NCBI RefSeq assembly: GCF_015291745.1
Contig: NZ_CP030059.1
Location: 248,001-312,000 of the forward strand
Direction of reading: 5' to 3'
Source: Bradyrhizobium sp. CCBAU 53351
GTDB lineage: Bacteria; Pseudomonadota; Alphaproteobacteria; Rhizobiales; Xanthobacteraceae
DNA: 64,000 bases
Part shown: piece after piece, positions 54,770 to 63,579 of the stretch
How the letters are laid out: every line of letters starts with the position of its first letter
Numbering within the stretch: the stretch's first letter is position 1
Program-made: the position numbers and the translations under genes
Notes under the pieces: model-generated
The model's database searches: none
What the model was told of the DNA's origin: nothing
Seen by the model: the letters and a program-made list of their open reading frames with translations, nothing else

Positions 54770-56458
54770 CTACGTGCTGCTTCCCGCTGCGGTCGCGACC
54801 ACCGGCAGCACCTCGGCGCTGGCGCGGTCCGGCGTGTCTTCCTTCCAGCGCACCGAACCGAACGGGCGCTCCAGCATGCGGCGGATCCGCACCGGCTCGG
54901 GGCCGATGTGGAAGGCGATCGCCTCCTGGTGCAGCGCGCGTTCGCTCTGGGTCGAGCGGTTGCGCTGGCGCAGATAGTCGAACCAGGTCGGACAGTGGTA
55001 GCGCTCCGTCCACAATTCAGGATCGGCGATGTCGCGGGCGATCGACCAGCCATAGGCGCCGTTGCGCTGGCGGGAGAGCTGCACGTCCTGCATCACGTTG
55101 TGGAAGGCGCGCGCGTTGTCCTGCGCGACGCGATATTCGATCTCGACCACCAGCGGGCCGCTGCGCCCGGTCAGGGACAGCTTCACCTCGGGGTCGGCGA
55201 GCACGTCGGCATCCTCGTTGCGGGCACCGACGCGCGGCATCGTCAGCCAAAGCCCGAGCAGCGGCGAGATCAGCATCAGGCCAGCCGCGGTCAGCAGCGC
55301 GACCTCGACACCGGCATAGTCGGTGAGATGGCCCCAGCCCCAGGCGCCGATGGCGATGCCGCCGGAAATCGAGGCCTGGAACGCCGCGAGCGAGCGGCCG
55401 GCGACCCAGCGCGGCGCCGAAAGCTGCACGCCGATATTGAACAGTGCAATCGCAGCCATCCAGACCGCGCCGGCCAGCACCAGCGCCGCCGCCGTCAGCA
55501 CCGGCTCCGTACTGAGGGCGAGCGCAGCCATCGCGAACGCCATCGAGATGGTGCAGGCGCGGATCGCGGCCTCGCCGCTCATGCGCTTGCGCAATTCGTG
55601 GATGTTCAGCGCGCCGATCACGGCGCCCATGCCGAAGGCGCCGAGCATGATGCCGTAGGTCTGCGCGCCGCCATGCAGGAGGTCGCGCGCGACCAGCGGC
55701 ATCAGCGCCATGATGGCGCCGCCGATCAGGCCCATCACCAGCGTGCGCAACAGCACGATCTTGATCGGCGGCGAATTGGTGATGTAGCGGAAGCCCGACA
55801 CCATGGCCCGGTTGAGCTTTTCGCGCGGCAGCCGGGAGGGCTCGGTGCTGCGCCGCCAGAGCAGTAGCACCACCAGCAGCGGCAGATAAAGGATCGCGTT
55901 GCAGGCGAAGGCCGCGACAGCGCCGAGGGCGGCGACGATGACGCCGCCGACCGCGGGACCGAAGCTGCGCGCGATGTTGTAGCTGATGCCGTTCAGCGCG
56001 ACGGCCGAAGGCAGCGCATCGGGCGGCACCTGCTCGCTGACCGAAGATTGCCATGCCGGGCCGAACAGCGCGTTGCCGCTGCCGACCACGAAGCAGAAGG
56101 CCAGAAGCAATTCGGGGCTGATCAGGTTGAGGCCGGCCAGCACGGTGAGCGCGCTTGCGCCGATCAAAGCAATCATCAACGAGACCAGCGTGACGATGCG
56201 GCGGTCATACATGTCGGCGATGGCGCCGGCCGGCATCGAGATCAGCATGATCGGCAGCATCAGGGCGGTCTGCACCAGCGCAACCTGGTCGGCCGATGCC
56301 GCCATCTGCGTCATCGCCCAGGCCGCGCCCACGCCCTGGATCAGCAGGCCGAGATTGGAGAGCAGGCTGGCGAGCCAGATGCGCCGGAACACGGTGTAGC
56401 GCAACGGCGCGGTGATGCCGTCGGCGGCCATTTTCTGACGGTTTGGCTGCTCGGTCAT
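54770..56458 (-). CDS. MFS exporter of the EntS (MFS_3) type with C-terminal domain
   Basis: The 562-residue protein has about 400 residues of MFS-type helices (RIWLASLLSNLGLLIQGVGAAWAMTQM at the start, GAIADMYDRRIVTLVSL as the loop after helix 2) and a soluble C-terminal domain of about 150 residues (VEIEYRVAQDNARAFHNVMQDVQLSRQRNGAYGW ... ERYHCPTWFDYLRQRNR) that resembles the dimeric alpha-beta barrel often fused to this family. EntS exports enterobactin, but most such fusions are unassigned. The ATG at 56458 follows GGAAGGGG. It is divergent from the Tat-hydrolase gene. Confidence 0.88.
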   Translation of the reverse strand: MTEQPNRQKMAADGITAPLRYTVFRRIWLASLLSNLGLLIQGVGAAWAMTQMAASADQVALVQTALMLPIMLISMPAGAIADMYDRRIVTLVSLMIALIGASALTVLAGLNLISPELLLAFCFVVGSGNALFGPAWQSSVSEQVPPDALPSAVALNGISYNIARSFGPAVGGVIVAALGAVAAFACNAILYLPLLVVLLLWRRSTEPSRLPREKLNRAMVSGFRYITNSPPIKIVLLRTLVMGLIGGAIMALMPLVARDLLHGGAQTYGIMLGAFGMGAVIGALNIHELRKRMSGEAAIRACTISMAFAMAALALSTEPVLTAAALVLAGAVWMAAIALFNIGVQLSAPRWVAGRSLAAFQASISGGIAIGAWGWGHLTDYAGVEVALLTAAGLMLISPLLGLWLTMPRVGARNEDADVLADPEVKLSLTGRSGPLVVEIEYRVAQDNARAFHNVMQDVQLSRQRNGAYGWSIARDIADPELWTERYHCPTWFDYLRQRNRSTQSERALHQEAIAFHIGPEPVRIRRMLERPFGSVRWKEDTPDRASAEVLPVVATAAGSST

Positions 56459-56595
56459 ATCCCCTTCCATATGGGCTGGCAGAACGGGTTTCGGGCGATT
56501 CCGGCAATTTCTTTGATGCCTGCGAAAGTCCTTCGCTGTCCAGTGGTTAGGCCGCTATAAGCGGTGCAAAGAGGCGGTTTGCCGGGGAGGAACAG

Positions 56596-57966
56596 ATGAA
56601 GCTGTCACGACGGACGATCGTGCTGGGGGCTGGCAGCTTGCCCTTCGCAACTGCGAGCTTGCGGACCGGGGCATTCGCCCAGGCCGCGCCGGCTACGCCG
56701 GGCAATGAGGTGCCGCCGATCCTGTTCGTGCACGGCAATGGCGACTACGACGCGCTCTGGATGACCACGCTGTGGCGGATGGAATCCAACGGCGTCGCGC
56801 GCGATCGCATGATGGCGATCAATTTCACCGATCCCAATGCGCGTACCGACGACAAGGTCGAGCAGGCGAACCGCTCCTCCACCGAGGACCAGCGCCGCGA
56901 GCTCACGGCTGCCATCGCCGAGCTGAAGCGCCGGACCGGCGCGGCGCGGGTCGCACTGGTCGGCAGCTCGCGCGGCGGCAATGCGATCCGCAACGTCATC
57001 AAGAACGGCGGTGTCGCCGATGTCAGCCACGCCGTTTTGTGCGGCACGCCCAATCACGGCGTGTTCGCAACCGACGATCAGCAGAACAACGAGTTCAACG
57101 GCCGCGGCCCATTTCTGCGCGGCCTGAACGAGGGCGAGAGCGAGGTGACGCCGGGCGTCGCCTTCCTGACGCTGCGCAGCGACGGCATGGACAAATACGC
57201 CCAGGCCGATGGCCGTTTCATCGGCAAGCCCGGCACGCCGACCGGCGTCACCAATGAAGGGCCGGAGCTGAAGGGCGCAACCAACCTCGTGCTCGGTGCG
57301 CTCGACCATCGCGAGGTGGCGTTCCACCCGAGGGCGTTCCGCGAGATCTACAAGTTCATTGCCGGCCGCGAGCCCGCGCGCATCGCGATCCTGCCGGAAG
57401 CCAATGTGAAGTTGGGCGGCTTGGTCACGGGTACGCCCGGCGGCGTGTCGACCAACCGTCCGGTCGCGGGTGCAACCGTCGATGTCTTCCGCGTCGATCC
57501 TGATACCGGTGAGCGCAAGGACGGCGCAGTGTACAGCGCGCAGACCGGCGCCGACGGTCGCTGGGGCCCCGCGCCGGTCGATCCCTCCTGGTCGCTCGAA
57601 ATCGTGCTGACGTCGCCTGGCGCGCCGATCACGCACATCTATCGCTCGCCGTTCCCGCGCTCGTCCGACGTCGTCCATTTGCGCGCCGCACGGCCGCTCG
57701 GGCCGGCCGACAAGGACGCCGGCGCGGTCGTCATCATGTCGCGGCCGCGCGGCTATTTCGGCCTGCCGCGGGACGTGGTTCTATTCGACGGAAAGCAGCC
57801 GGCCGACGTCAAGCCGGGCGTGCCGACGGATTCGGCGGCAACATTGCGGCTTGCGGCCGGCGAGGTTGGACGTAACATCGTGGCTCAATTCGGCGAAGAG
57901 CGGATTGTGGCGCGGGCCTGGCCCGCTTCCGAGAACAGGATTGCGATTGCCGAGCTGACTTATTAG
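56596..57966 (+). CDS. Tat-exported alpha/beta hydrolase with C-terminal beta domain
   Basis: The 456-residue precursor has a twin-arginine signal (SRRTIVLGAGSLPFATASL) and an alpha/beta hydrolase domain with the oxyanion HG at 46-47 (ILFVHGNGD), nucleophile Ser125 in GSSRGG and a lipase-like HAVLCGTPNHG. From about residue 270, LGGLVTGTPGGVSTNRPVAGATVDVFRVD looks like a carboxypeptidase-regulatory or Cna-B beta-sandwich, giving a fused binding domain. It would hydrolyse an ester or polyester in the periplasm or outside. A P450 gene starts 33 bases after it and a cyclase gene follows that; a shared transcript is likely. Confidence 0.83.
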   Translation: MKLSRRTIVLGAGSLPFATASLRTGAFAQAAPATPGNEVPPILFVHGNGDYDALWMTTLWRMESNGVARDRMMAINFTDPNARTDDKVEQANRSSTEDQRRELTAAIAELKRRTGAARVALVGSSRGGNAIRNVIKNGGVADVSHAVLCGTPNHGVFATDDQQNNEFNGRGPFLRGLNEGESEVTPGVAFLTLRSDGMDKYAQADGRFIGKPGTPTGVTNEGPELKGATNLVLGALDHREVAFHPRAFREIYKFIAGREPARIAILPEANVKLGGLVTGTPGGVSTNRPVAGATVDVFRVDPDTGERKDGAVYSAQTGADGRWGPAPVDPSWSLEIVLTSPGAPITHIYRSPFPRSSDVVHLRAARPLGPADKDAGAVVIMSRPRGYFGLPRDVVLFDGKQPADVKPGVPTDSAATLRLAAGEVGRNIVAQFGEERIVARAWPASENRIAIAELTY

Positions 57967-57999
57967 CTGTTGCCTGCGTCACATCAGCGGGAGAGAGCC

Positions 58000-59370
58000 A
58001 TGAATATCGCCAGCGTGCGTCGGCCCATCATCCCTCCGGCTCCCCCGCGTGCGCCCGACGACATGTCGTTCTTCGGCCGGCTTGCCGTGATCCGGCAGAA
58101 CATGATCGCGACCTGGGGACAGCGCGCCTATGAGGAAGACGTCATCAAGGGCCGCTTCTTCCTCCGCAACAGCTTCATCCTGAACCAGCCGGACGCGATC
58201 CGGCATGTCCTGCTGACCAACTACGAGAACTATACGCGCACGCCGGCGGGCATTCGCATGCTGCGTCCCGTGCTGGGTGACGGCCTTCTGATCGCGGAAG
58301 GCCATTCCTGGACGTTCCAGCGCCGCACCCTCGCGCCGGCCTTCACGCCGCGCGCCACTGCCAATCTCGTTCCGCACATGACGGCGGTGCTCGACGAGAC
58401 CATCGCCAAGCTGGATGCGCGCACGGGCGAAGACCTCGACCTGCGCGAGATCATGCAGCGCATGACGCTGGAGATCGCCGGGCGCACGATGTTCTCGTTC
58501 GGCACGGACCGGCATGGCGCGACCTTGCGCAATTTCATCATGGAATATGCCGCGCGGTTGGGGCGCCCATATCTTCTCGACATGGTGCTGCCGGTGTCGT
58601 GGCCGAGCCCGATGGATTTTGCCCGCGCCCGTTTCCGCCAGCGCTGGACCGAGTTCGTCGCCATGCTGATCGCCGAGCGGCGCGGGGCCGGCAAGAAGGA
58701 CGGCGCGCCGCCGCGGGACCTGTTCGATCTCATGGACGCGGCGCGCGATCCTGAAACCGGCAAGGGCTTTTCCGACGAGCAGCTCGTCGACGAGGTCGCG
58801 ACCATGATCCTTGCGGGTCACGAGACCACGGCGACGGCGCTGTTCTGGGCGCTCTATCTGCTCGCGCTCGATCCGGACACGCAGGAGGAGATTGCCTCCG
58901 AAGCGCGCGGCGAGCATCTCGACAGCATCGCCGACATTGACCGGCAGAAATTCACCCGCGCGGTGATCGATGAGACCATGCGGCTCTATCCGCCGGCGTT
59001 CCTGGTCGCGCGTGCCGCGCGCGAGAAGGACAATGCGGCCGGAATCGAGATCGGCAAGGGCGACATCATCATGATCGCGCCCTGGCTGCTGCACCGGCAC
59101 GAGAAGCTGTGGGATCAGCCGAACGCGTTCATTCCAAAGCGCTTCATGTCGGCGGAGGCGCCCGACCGCTTCGCTTATCTGCCGTTCGGCGCGGGTCCGC
59201 GCGTCTGCATCGGCGCACCGTTCGCGCAAGCCGAATCCGTGCTGGCGCTGGCCCGGCTGATCGGTGCGTTCCGTGTCGAACTCGCCGATCAGGCCGATCC
59301 CGTGATCCCGCTCGGCGTGGTCACGACCCAGCCGGACCATTCGCCCATGTTCCGCATCACGCGTCGGTGA
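58000..59370 (+). CDS. Cytochrome P450
   Basis: The 456-residue protein has all P450 landmarks: AGHETTATALF in the I helix (oxygen activation), ETMRLYPPAFLVAR in the K helix (ExxR), and the heme loop FGAGPRVCIGAPFA, with the thiolate Cys at residue 403. There is no membrane anchor, so it should be soluble and use a ferredoxin partner; none is in the window. The helix sequences resemble the CYP fatty-acid or terpene hydroxylase groups, but the substrate is not readable. GGGAGAGAG precedes the ATG. The Tat-hydrolase gene is 33 bases upstream. Confidence 0.95.
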   Translation: MNIASVRRPIIPPAPPRAPDDMSFFGRLAVIRQNMIATWGQRAYEEDVIKGRFFLRNSFILNQPDAIRHVLLTNYENYTRTPAGIRMLRPVLGDGLLIAEGHSWTFQRRTLAPAFTPRATANLVPHMTAVLDETIAKLDARTGEDLDLREIMQRMTLEIAGRTMFSFGTDRHGATLRNFIMEYAARLGRPYLLDMVLPVSWPSPMDFARARFRQRWTEFVAMLIAERRGAGKKDGAPPRDLFDLMDAARDPETGKGFSDEQLVDEVATMILAGHETTATALFWALYLLALDPDTQEEIASEARGEHLDSIADIDRQKFTRAVIDETMRLYPPAFLVARAAREKDNAAGIEIGKGDIIMIAPWLLHRHEKLWDQPNAFIPKRFMSAEAPDRFAYLPFGAGPRVCIGAPFAQAESVLALARLIGAFRVELADQADPVIPLGVVTTQPDHSPMFRITRR

Positions 59371-59421
59371 CGGGTCTCTCGTCTGGCCGATGGCGTGGTC
59401 CACCCTAGATAGAGTCTCGCC

Positions 59422-60831
59422 ATGAGCGACATCCAGGCCCAGTTCTCCGTTCTGAAGCAGACCGCCGACGCGAAGGTGGTCGATGCGATCGTGCACCTCA
59501 TCGAGGATGGCGAGGATCACGAGCTCAACCGCGTCAATGTCCTCGATTTCTCGACGGCGCACGGCCTCGACGAAGAGCACGCGATCTCCGCCTTCCTGCA
59601 TTCGGCGCGGCTCGGGCTGTTCGATCTCGGTTGGAACGTGCTGTGCCCGGGGTGCGGCGGCGTGCTCGGCGCGCACTCGACGCTCAAGGCGCTCAAGCCC
59701 GACGACTATCATTGCGCCCTCTGCGCCTGCGGTTACAAGGCCTCCGTCGACGACCAAGTCGAGGTCTCCTTCACGGTGAACCCGCGTGTCCGCCGAATCG
59801 CGGCCCATGACCCCGATACGCTTCCGGTCTGGGACTATTTCAAGCAGGTGTTCTGGAGCTCCGGCGTCGACTTCAACAAGGAATCCTTCGCGGCGCTGGC
59901 CAACGAAGTGACGCTCGATACGATGGAGCTGCCGGCGGGCGAGAAGGCGACCATGTCGCTGCAGCTGCCCAATGACTTCGTCATCATCTTCGAGCCGGTG
60001 ACGCACGCCGCTCATTTCATCGACGTGCAGGGCGAGCCGACCAGGGACCGTCAGCAGCTCGCCATCATGTACAACAAGGTGCAGGCCCCGACCGGGACCA
60101 CGACCATGCGGCCCGGTCCGCTGCGGCTGTCGCTGGAGAACCAGGCCGGCGTGCGCGTGCTGCCGTCGGTGTTCATCGCGGCCGAGGCGCTTCACCACCT
60201 CATCGGCAAGCGCAAGCCGTTCCTCACCGCCAAGCGGATGCTGTCGAACCAGACCTTCCGCGATGTGTTCAAGGCGGACAATCTCAGTCTCGATCAGCGG
60301 CTCCAGATCACCTCGCTCACCTTCCTGTTCACAGATCTGAAGGGCTCGACCGCGCTCTATGAGCGGGTCGGCGATCTCGCCGCCTTCGACCTCGTGCGCG
60401 CGCATTTTCATGCGCTGCTCGAGATCATCTCCTCCGAGAAGGGCGCGGTTGTGAAGACCATCGGCGATGCCGTGATGGCGACCTTCGTCAGACCCGAGCA
60501 CGCCATCGTCGCAGGCTTGCGGATGCGCGCGGCCATGGATGAGCTCAACAAGCAGCGCGGCACCGACGATCTCATCGTCAAGATCGGCATCCATGAAGGC
60601 CCGTGCCTCGCGGTGATGCTCAACGAGCGGCAGGATTATTTCGGCCAGACCGTCAATATCGCCGCCCGCGTGCAGAGCCTGTCGACCGCGCAGGAGATCC
60701 ACATCACCGGCCCGGTGCTGGACGCGCCCGCGGTTGCCGAGGTGCTGAAGCAGCGCGAAATCACGCCGATCCAGAAACAGGCGGCGCTGCGCGGCATCGC
60801 GGACAAGATGGTGGTGTACGAGATTCCTTGA
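59422..60831 (+). CDS. DUF5939-class III adenylate/guanylate cyclase
   Basis: The 469-residue protein has an N-terminal DUF5939-type region with a zinc-ribbon-like pair (CPGCGGVLGAH and CALCACGYK, residues about 75-105) and a C-terminal class III cyclase domain. The metal Asp are in LFTDLKGSTALY and TIGDAVMATF, and Asn/Arg in TVNIAARVQSL; Lys before TIGDAV fits ATP binding. It should be an active cytoplasmic adenylate cyclase, regulated through the unusual N-terminus, perhaps by redox or zinc. It begins 51 bases after the P450 stop. Confidence 0.9.
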   Translation: MSDIQAQFSVLKQTADAKVVDAIVHLIEDGEDHELNRVNVLDFSTAHGLDEEHAISAFLHSARLGLFDLGWNVLCPGCGGVLGAHSTLKALKPDDYHCALCACGYKASVDDQVEVSFTVNPRVRRIAAHDPDTLPVWDYFKQVFWSSGVDFNKESFAALANEVTLDTMELPAGEKATMSLQLPNDFVIIFEPVTHAAHFIDVQGEPTRDRQQLAIMYNKVQAPTGTTTMRPGPLRLSLENQAGVRVLPSVFIAAEALHHLIGKRKPFLTAKRMLSNQTFRDVFKADNLSLDQRLQITSLTFLFTDLKGSTALYERVGDLAAFDLVRAHFHALLEIISSEKGAVVKTIGDAVMATFVRPEHAIVAGLRMRAAMDELNKQRGTDDLIVKIGIHEGPCLAVMLNERQDYFGQTVNIAARVQSLSTAQEIHITGPVLDAPAVAEVLKQREITPIQKQAALRGIADKMVVYEIP

Positions 60832-60840
60832 GCTTTGGAT

Positions 60841-60879
60841 CGTCATTCCGGATTCGCGCTTTACGCGCCCCGGAATGCC
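60841..60879. repeat. Short palindromic intergenic repeat, CGTCATTCCGG family, copy 6
   Basis: CGTCATTCCGGATTCGCG ... GCGCCCCGGAATG in about 39 bases: outer arms only, folding as one hairpin. It follows the cyclase stop by nine bases, where it could end the transcript. Confidence 0.75.
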
Positions 60880-61008
60880 AGCGCCCATATTGCCGAAACG
60901 TAATCCGGCGCGCGGAACTGACGCACGTTGCGCCGGTTGAGTTTCCTGCTCATATAATGCTGTTAACAGCCGCGCTCCCCGCGGCGGCATCGATTTCGGT
61001 AGGACCTT

Positions 61009-61497
61009 ATGCTCGACGGCCTGCGCCAATTCATCGCCGACATTGTCGCTCCCCACGACCAGAGCCGCAGCTTCGGCGACAGCGATTATCGGCTGGCGGC
61101 CACGGCGCTGCTGGTCCATGTGGTCTCGCTGGACGGCCAGCCGACGGCCGCCGAGCGGCGCAAGCTGCACAGCCTGATCGAAAGCCATTTTGGGCTCGAT
61201 CACGGCACGGCGGATCGCCTGATCGCGGACGCCACCGAGGTCGAGGGCGAGGCGGTGGACCTCTATCACTTCACCAGTGTGATCATGCGCTCGCTCGACG
61301 AAGAGGGTCGCAAGCGCATCGTCCGGATGATGTGGGAGCTGGTCTATGCCGACGGCCAGGTCAGCGAGTTCGAGGACAACGTCGTCTGGCGCGCCTCCGA
61401 TCTGCTCGGGATTTCCCAGCGCGAGCGGATCGAATTGAAGCATTTCGTTGCGGAGCGCGTCGGCGGTCAGGTGAAGAATGGCGCCGTCGGCGGCTGA
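61009..61497 (+). CDS. TerB-family protein
   Basis: The 162-residue all-helical protein matches the TerB fold: ALLVHVVSLDGQPTAAERRKL and MMWELVYADGQVSEFEDNVVWRASDLLGIS are the two repeated halves, each with the acidic loop (LDGQ, ADGQ) thought to bind metal. TerB was named for tellurite resistance, but stand-alone copies in alphaproteobacteria are not linked to tellurite and may act in membrane stress. The ATG at 61009 is the only sensible start. No other ter genes are seen. Confidence 0.9.
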   Translation: MLDGLRQFIADIVAPHDQSRSFGDSDYRLAATALLVHVVSLDGQPTAAERRKLHSLIESHFGLDHGTADRLIADATEVEGEAVDLYHFTSVIMRSLDEEGRKRIVRMMWELVYADGQVSEFEDNVVWRASDLLGISQRERIELKHFVAERVGGQVKNGAVGG

Positions 61498-61725
61498 CCC
61501 GTCCCGCCCGGCGGATGGCGTGGCCTGCGAGCCACATGACGAAACTTTAATGTAATCGCCGGCCGTCCCCGTTCTGGCGGATTCGCCAGCAAATCCCTGT
61601 CCTTCCTGCCCCCCTGTCGCCCGCTCAAGCCGCCATTCCGCCAACGCCGCTTGCCTGTCGCGCACGGCTTATGCTCTCGTTCAGCCATTGCGGGGCCAAA
61701 GACTTCAATTCAAGAGACTTCGATC

Positions 61726-62505
61726 GTGATTGAGCGGGTAACGTTGATCACCGGTGCCTCGGCGGGCATAGGCACGGAGCTGGCGCGCGTATTTGCCGCC
61801 AACGGACATCGCCTGGCATTGACGGCGCGGCGCGCGGATCGATTGGAGGCGCTCGCGAGCGAACTCGTTGCCAAGGGCGGCAAGAAGCCGATCGTGATCG
61901 CCTGCGATCTCGAGGTCCCGGATGCCGGAGAGAAGATCGCTGCAAGGCTCGCCGCCGAAGGCGTCGAGCTCGATCACCTCGTCAACAATGCCGGCTTCGG
62001 CGTGTTCGGCGATGCCATCGAGCGCGATCGCGATACGCAGATCGGGATCGTCGATGTCAACGTGCGGGCCCTGACGGATTTGTCGCTGCGCTTTGCCGAT
62101 CAGCTCATCAGGAACAAGGGTGGTCTGCTCAATGTCGGGTCGGTCGCGGGCTTTTTGCCCGGCCCCGGCATGGCCGTCTATTATGCCTCCAAGGCCTACG
62201 TAATATCCTTCACCGAAGCGCTGCGCGCGGAGCTCGCGCCGCGCGGCGTTCGCGTCACCGTGCTTTGCCCGGGCCCCGTGCCCACCGAATTCCAGGCGCG
62301 CGCCGGTGTCGGGTCGCAGCACGATACGGCCCTGCTCAATGTGTCTGCAGCCGATGTCGCGCAGGAGGCCTATCGTGGCCTGATGGCCAATAAACGGGCA
62401 GTGCTGCCCGGTCTGGGCATCAAGATCGTGCCGTTTGCGCTGCGCTTCTTCCCGCGGGGCTTCATCCTGGCCGCCACCAGTCGGTTCCAGAGGCAGAGGC
62501 GCTGA
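61726..62505 (+). CDS. Classical short-chain dehydrogenase/reductase
   Basis: The 259-residue protein has the NADP loop TLITGASAGIGTELARVFA with an Arg in the next turn (RRADR), VNNAGFGVFGD, and the catalytic GSVAGFLPGPGMAVYYASKAYV (Ser, Tyr, Lys) with PGPVPTEF. The DltE/YqjQ-like set of SDRs is the closest in feel; the substrate is not known. I chose a GTG at 61726 with AAGAGA before it because the reading frame upstream lacks a proper ATG; a TTG at 61651 is a longer option. Confidence 0.88.
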   Translation: MIERVTLITGASAGIGTELARVFAANGHRLALTARRADRLEALASELVAKGGKKPIVIACDLEVPDAGEKIAARLAAEGVELDHLVNNAGFGVFGDAIERDRDTQIGIVDVNVRALTDLSLRFADQLIRNKGGLLNVGSVAGFLPGPGMAVYYASKAYVISFTEALRAELAPRGVRVTVLCPGPVPTEFQARAGVGSQHDTALLNVSAADVAQEAYRGLMANKRAVLPGLGIKIVPFALRFFPRGFILAATSRFQRQRR

Positions 62506-62627
62506 GAGCCCCCAGTGTCCGTATTGGCCCGGAGCTTGCTTCCTCTTGGGTGTGTGCGCGAACTCACACGAAATTAACGATCGCTTAGTTATGCTGGCGG
62601 TCTGAACCAATAGCTTTCGCAAGGGCA

Positions 62628-63428
62628 ATGTCGTTCCGGACGGACAGGTTTGGTGGCGCAGAGGTGGTGCCCTTCCCGCGAAGGGCGCCTGGCGCGGCTG
62701 CCTCTGATTCGGCGAGCGGCCTGCCGGTTCTCATTATCCTGCATCAGGAATCCTCGACCCCGGGCCGCGTCGGCAATGCGTTCCGCGCGCTGGGCCATCG
62801 CCTCGACATCCGCCGTCCCCGCTTCGGCGATCCCCTGCCCGAGACGCTCGATCAGCACGCCGGCGCCGTGGTTTTCGGCGGTCCGATGAGCGCCAATGAT
62901 TCCGACGATTACATTCGCCGCGAGATCGACTGGATCGAAATTCCGCTGCGCGAGCAGCGGCCGTTCCTCGGCATCTGCCTTGGAGCCCAGATGCTCGCGA
63001 TGCAGCTCGGGGCGCGCGTCGCGCCGCATGCCGATGGGCTGACCCAGATCGGCTATTACCCGATCCGCCCCACAGCCGCGGGTCACGCGCTCTGCCCGGC
63101 CTGGCCGGCGCAGGTCTATCACTGGCATCGCGAGGGATTCGAGCTGCCTGTCGGCGCCGAGCTGCTGGCGGAAGGCGATGATTTTCCGGTGCAGGCGTTC
63201 CGCGCCGGCAATGCCTTCGGCGTGCAGTTTCATCCCGATGTGACCTACGCAATGATGCATCGCTGGACCACGCGGGGCTATGACGGCTTCAGCGCGCCCG
63301 GTGCGCGGCAGCGACATCATCATTTCGCGGATCGTGCCGTGTACGATGCCGCAGAGCGCGCCTGGCTCGACCATTTCATCGACGGCTGGCTGGCGCGCCG
63401 GCCCGTGCTGGCGCAAGCCGCCGAGTAA
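62628..63428 (+). CDS. Class I glutamine amidotransferase-like protein
   Basis: The 266-residue protein has a 30-residue basic N-terminus and a GATase1 domain: the oxyanion GGPMSAN, the nucleophile elbow LGICLGAQM with Cys117, and FGVQFHPDVT with His202. The last residue of the triad is Asp204 where Glu is usual. This stand-alone form, like GuaA-type domains, may remove ammonia from glutamine or act on gamma-glutamyl compounds. No partner synthase is next to it. AGGGCAATG is the start context at 62628. Confidence 0.88.
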   Translation: MSFRTDRFGGAEVVPFPRRAPGAAASDSASGLPVLIILHQESSTPGRVGNAFRALGHRLDIRRPRFGDPLPETLDQHAGAVVFGGPMSANDSDDYIRREIDWIEIPLREQRPFLGICLGAQMLAMQLGARVAPHADGLTQIGYYPIRPTAAGHALCPAWPAQVYHWHREGFELPVGAELLAEGDDFPVQAFRAGNAFGVQFHPDVTYAMMHRWTTRGYDGFSAPGARQRHHHFADRAVYDAAERAWLDHFIDGWLARRPVLAQAAE

Positions 63429-63440
63429 CCCGCGCCTTGC

Positions 63441-63504
63441 CGCGAGTTCTTGGCGCGAGTTCTTGGCGCAAGTCCTTGGCGCAGGTCCTTGGCGCAAGTC
63501 GCTG
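63441..63504. repeat. 13-bp tandem repeat, about five units
   Basis: CGCGAGTTCTTGG (twice), CGCAAGTCCTTGG, CGCAGGTCCTTGG and a partial CGCAAGTCGCTG lie end to end. They fill part of the gap between the amidotransferase and the enoyl-CoA hydratase genes, about 75 bases before the latter's ATG. Confidence 0.9.
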
Positions 63505-63579
63505 CCTCCATCCTTGATATGCTAGGCTCTCCGCCAACGCGCGCGCACCAATGCGTGCCGGCGAACAAGGGAGAGCGCC

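Noticed and set aside
57979..61665. A 1228-codon open frame on the minus strand across the hydrolase end, P450, cyclase and TerB genes
   Set aside because: It is antisense to well-supported genes with intact motifs, and its translation is Arg/His/Glu-rich low-complexity without domains. Long antisense frames are expected from the strong G+C bias at third positions.
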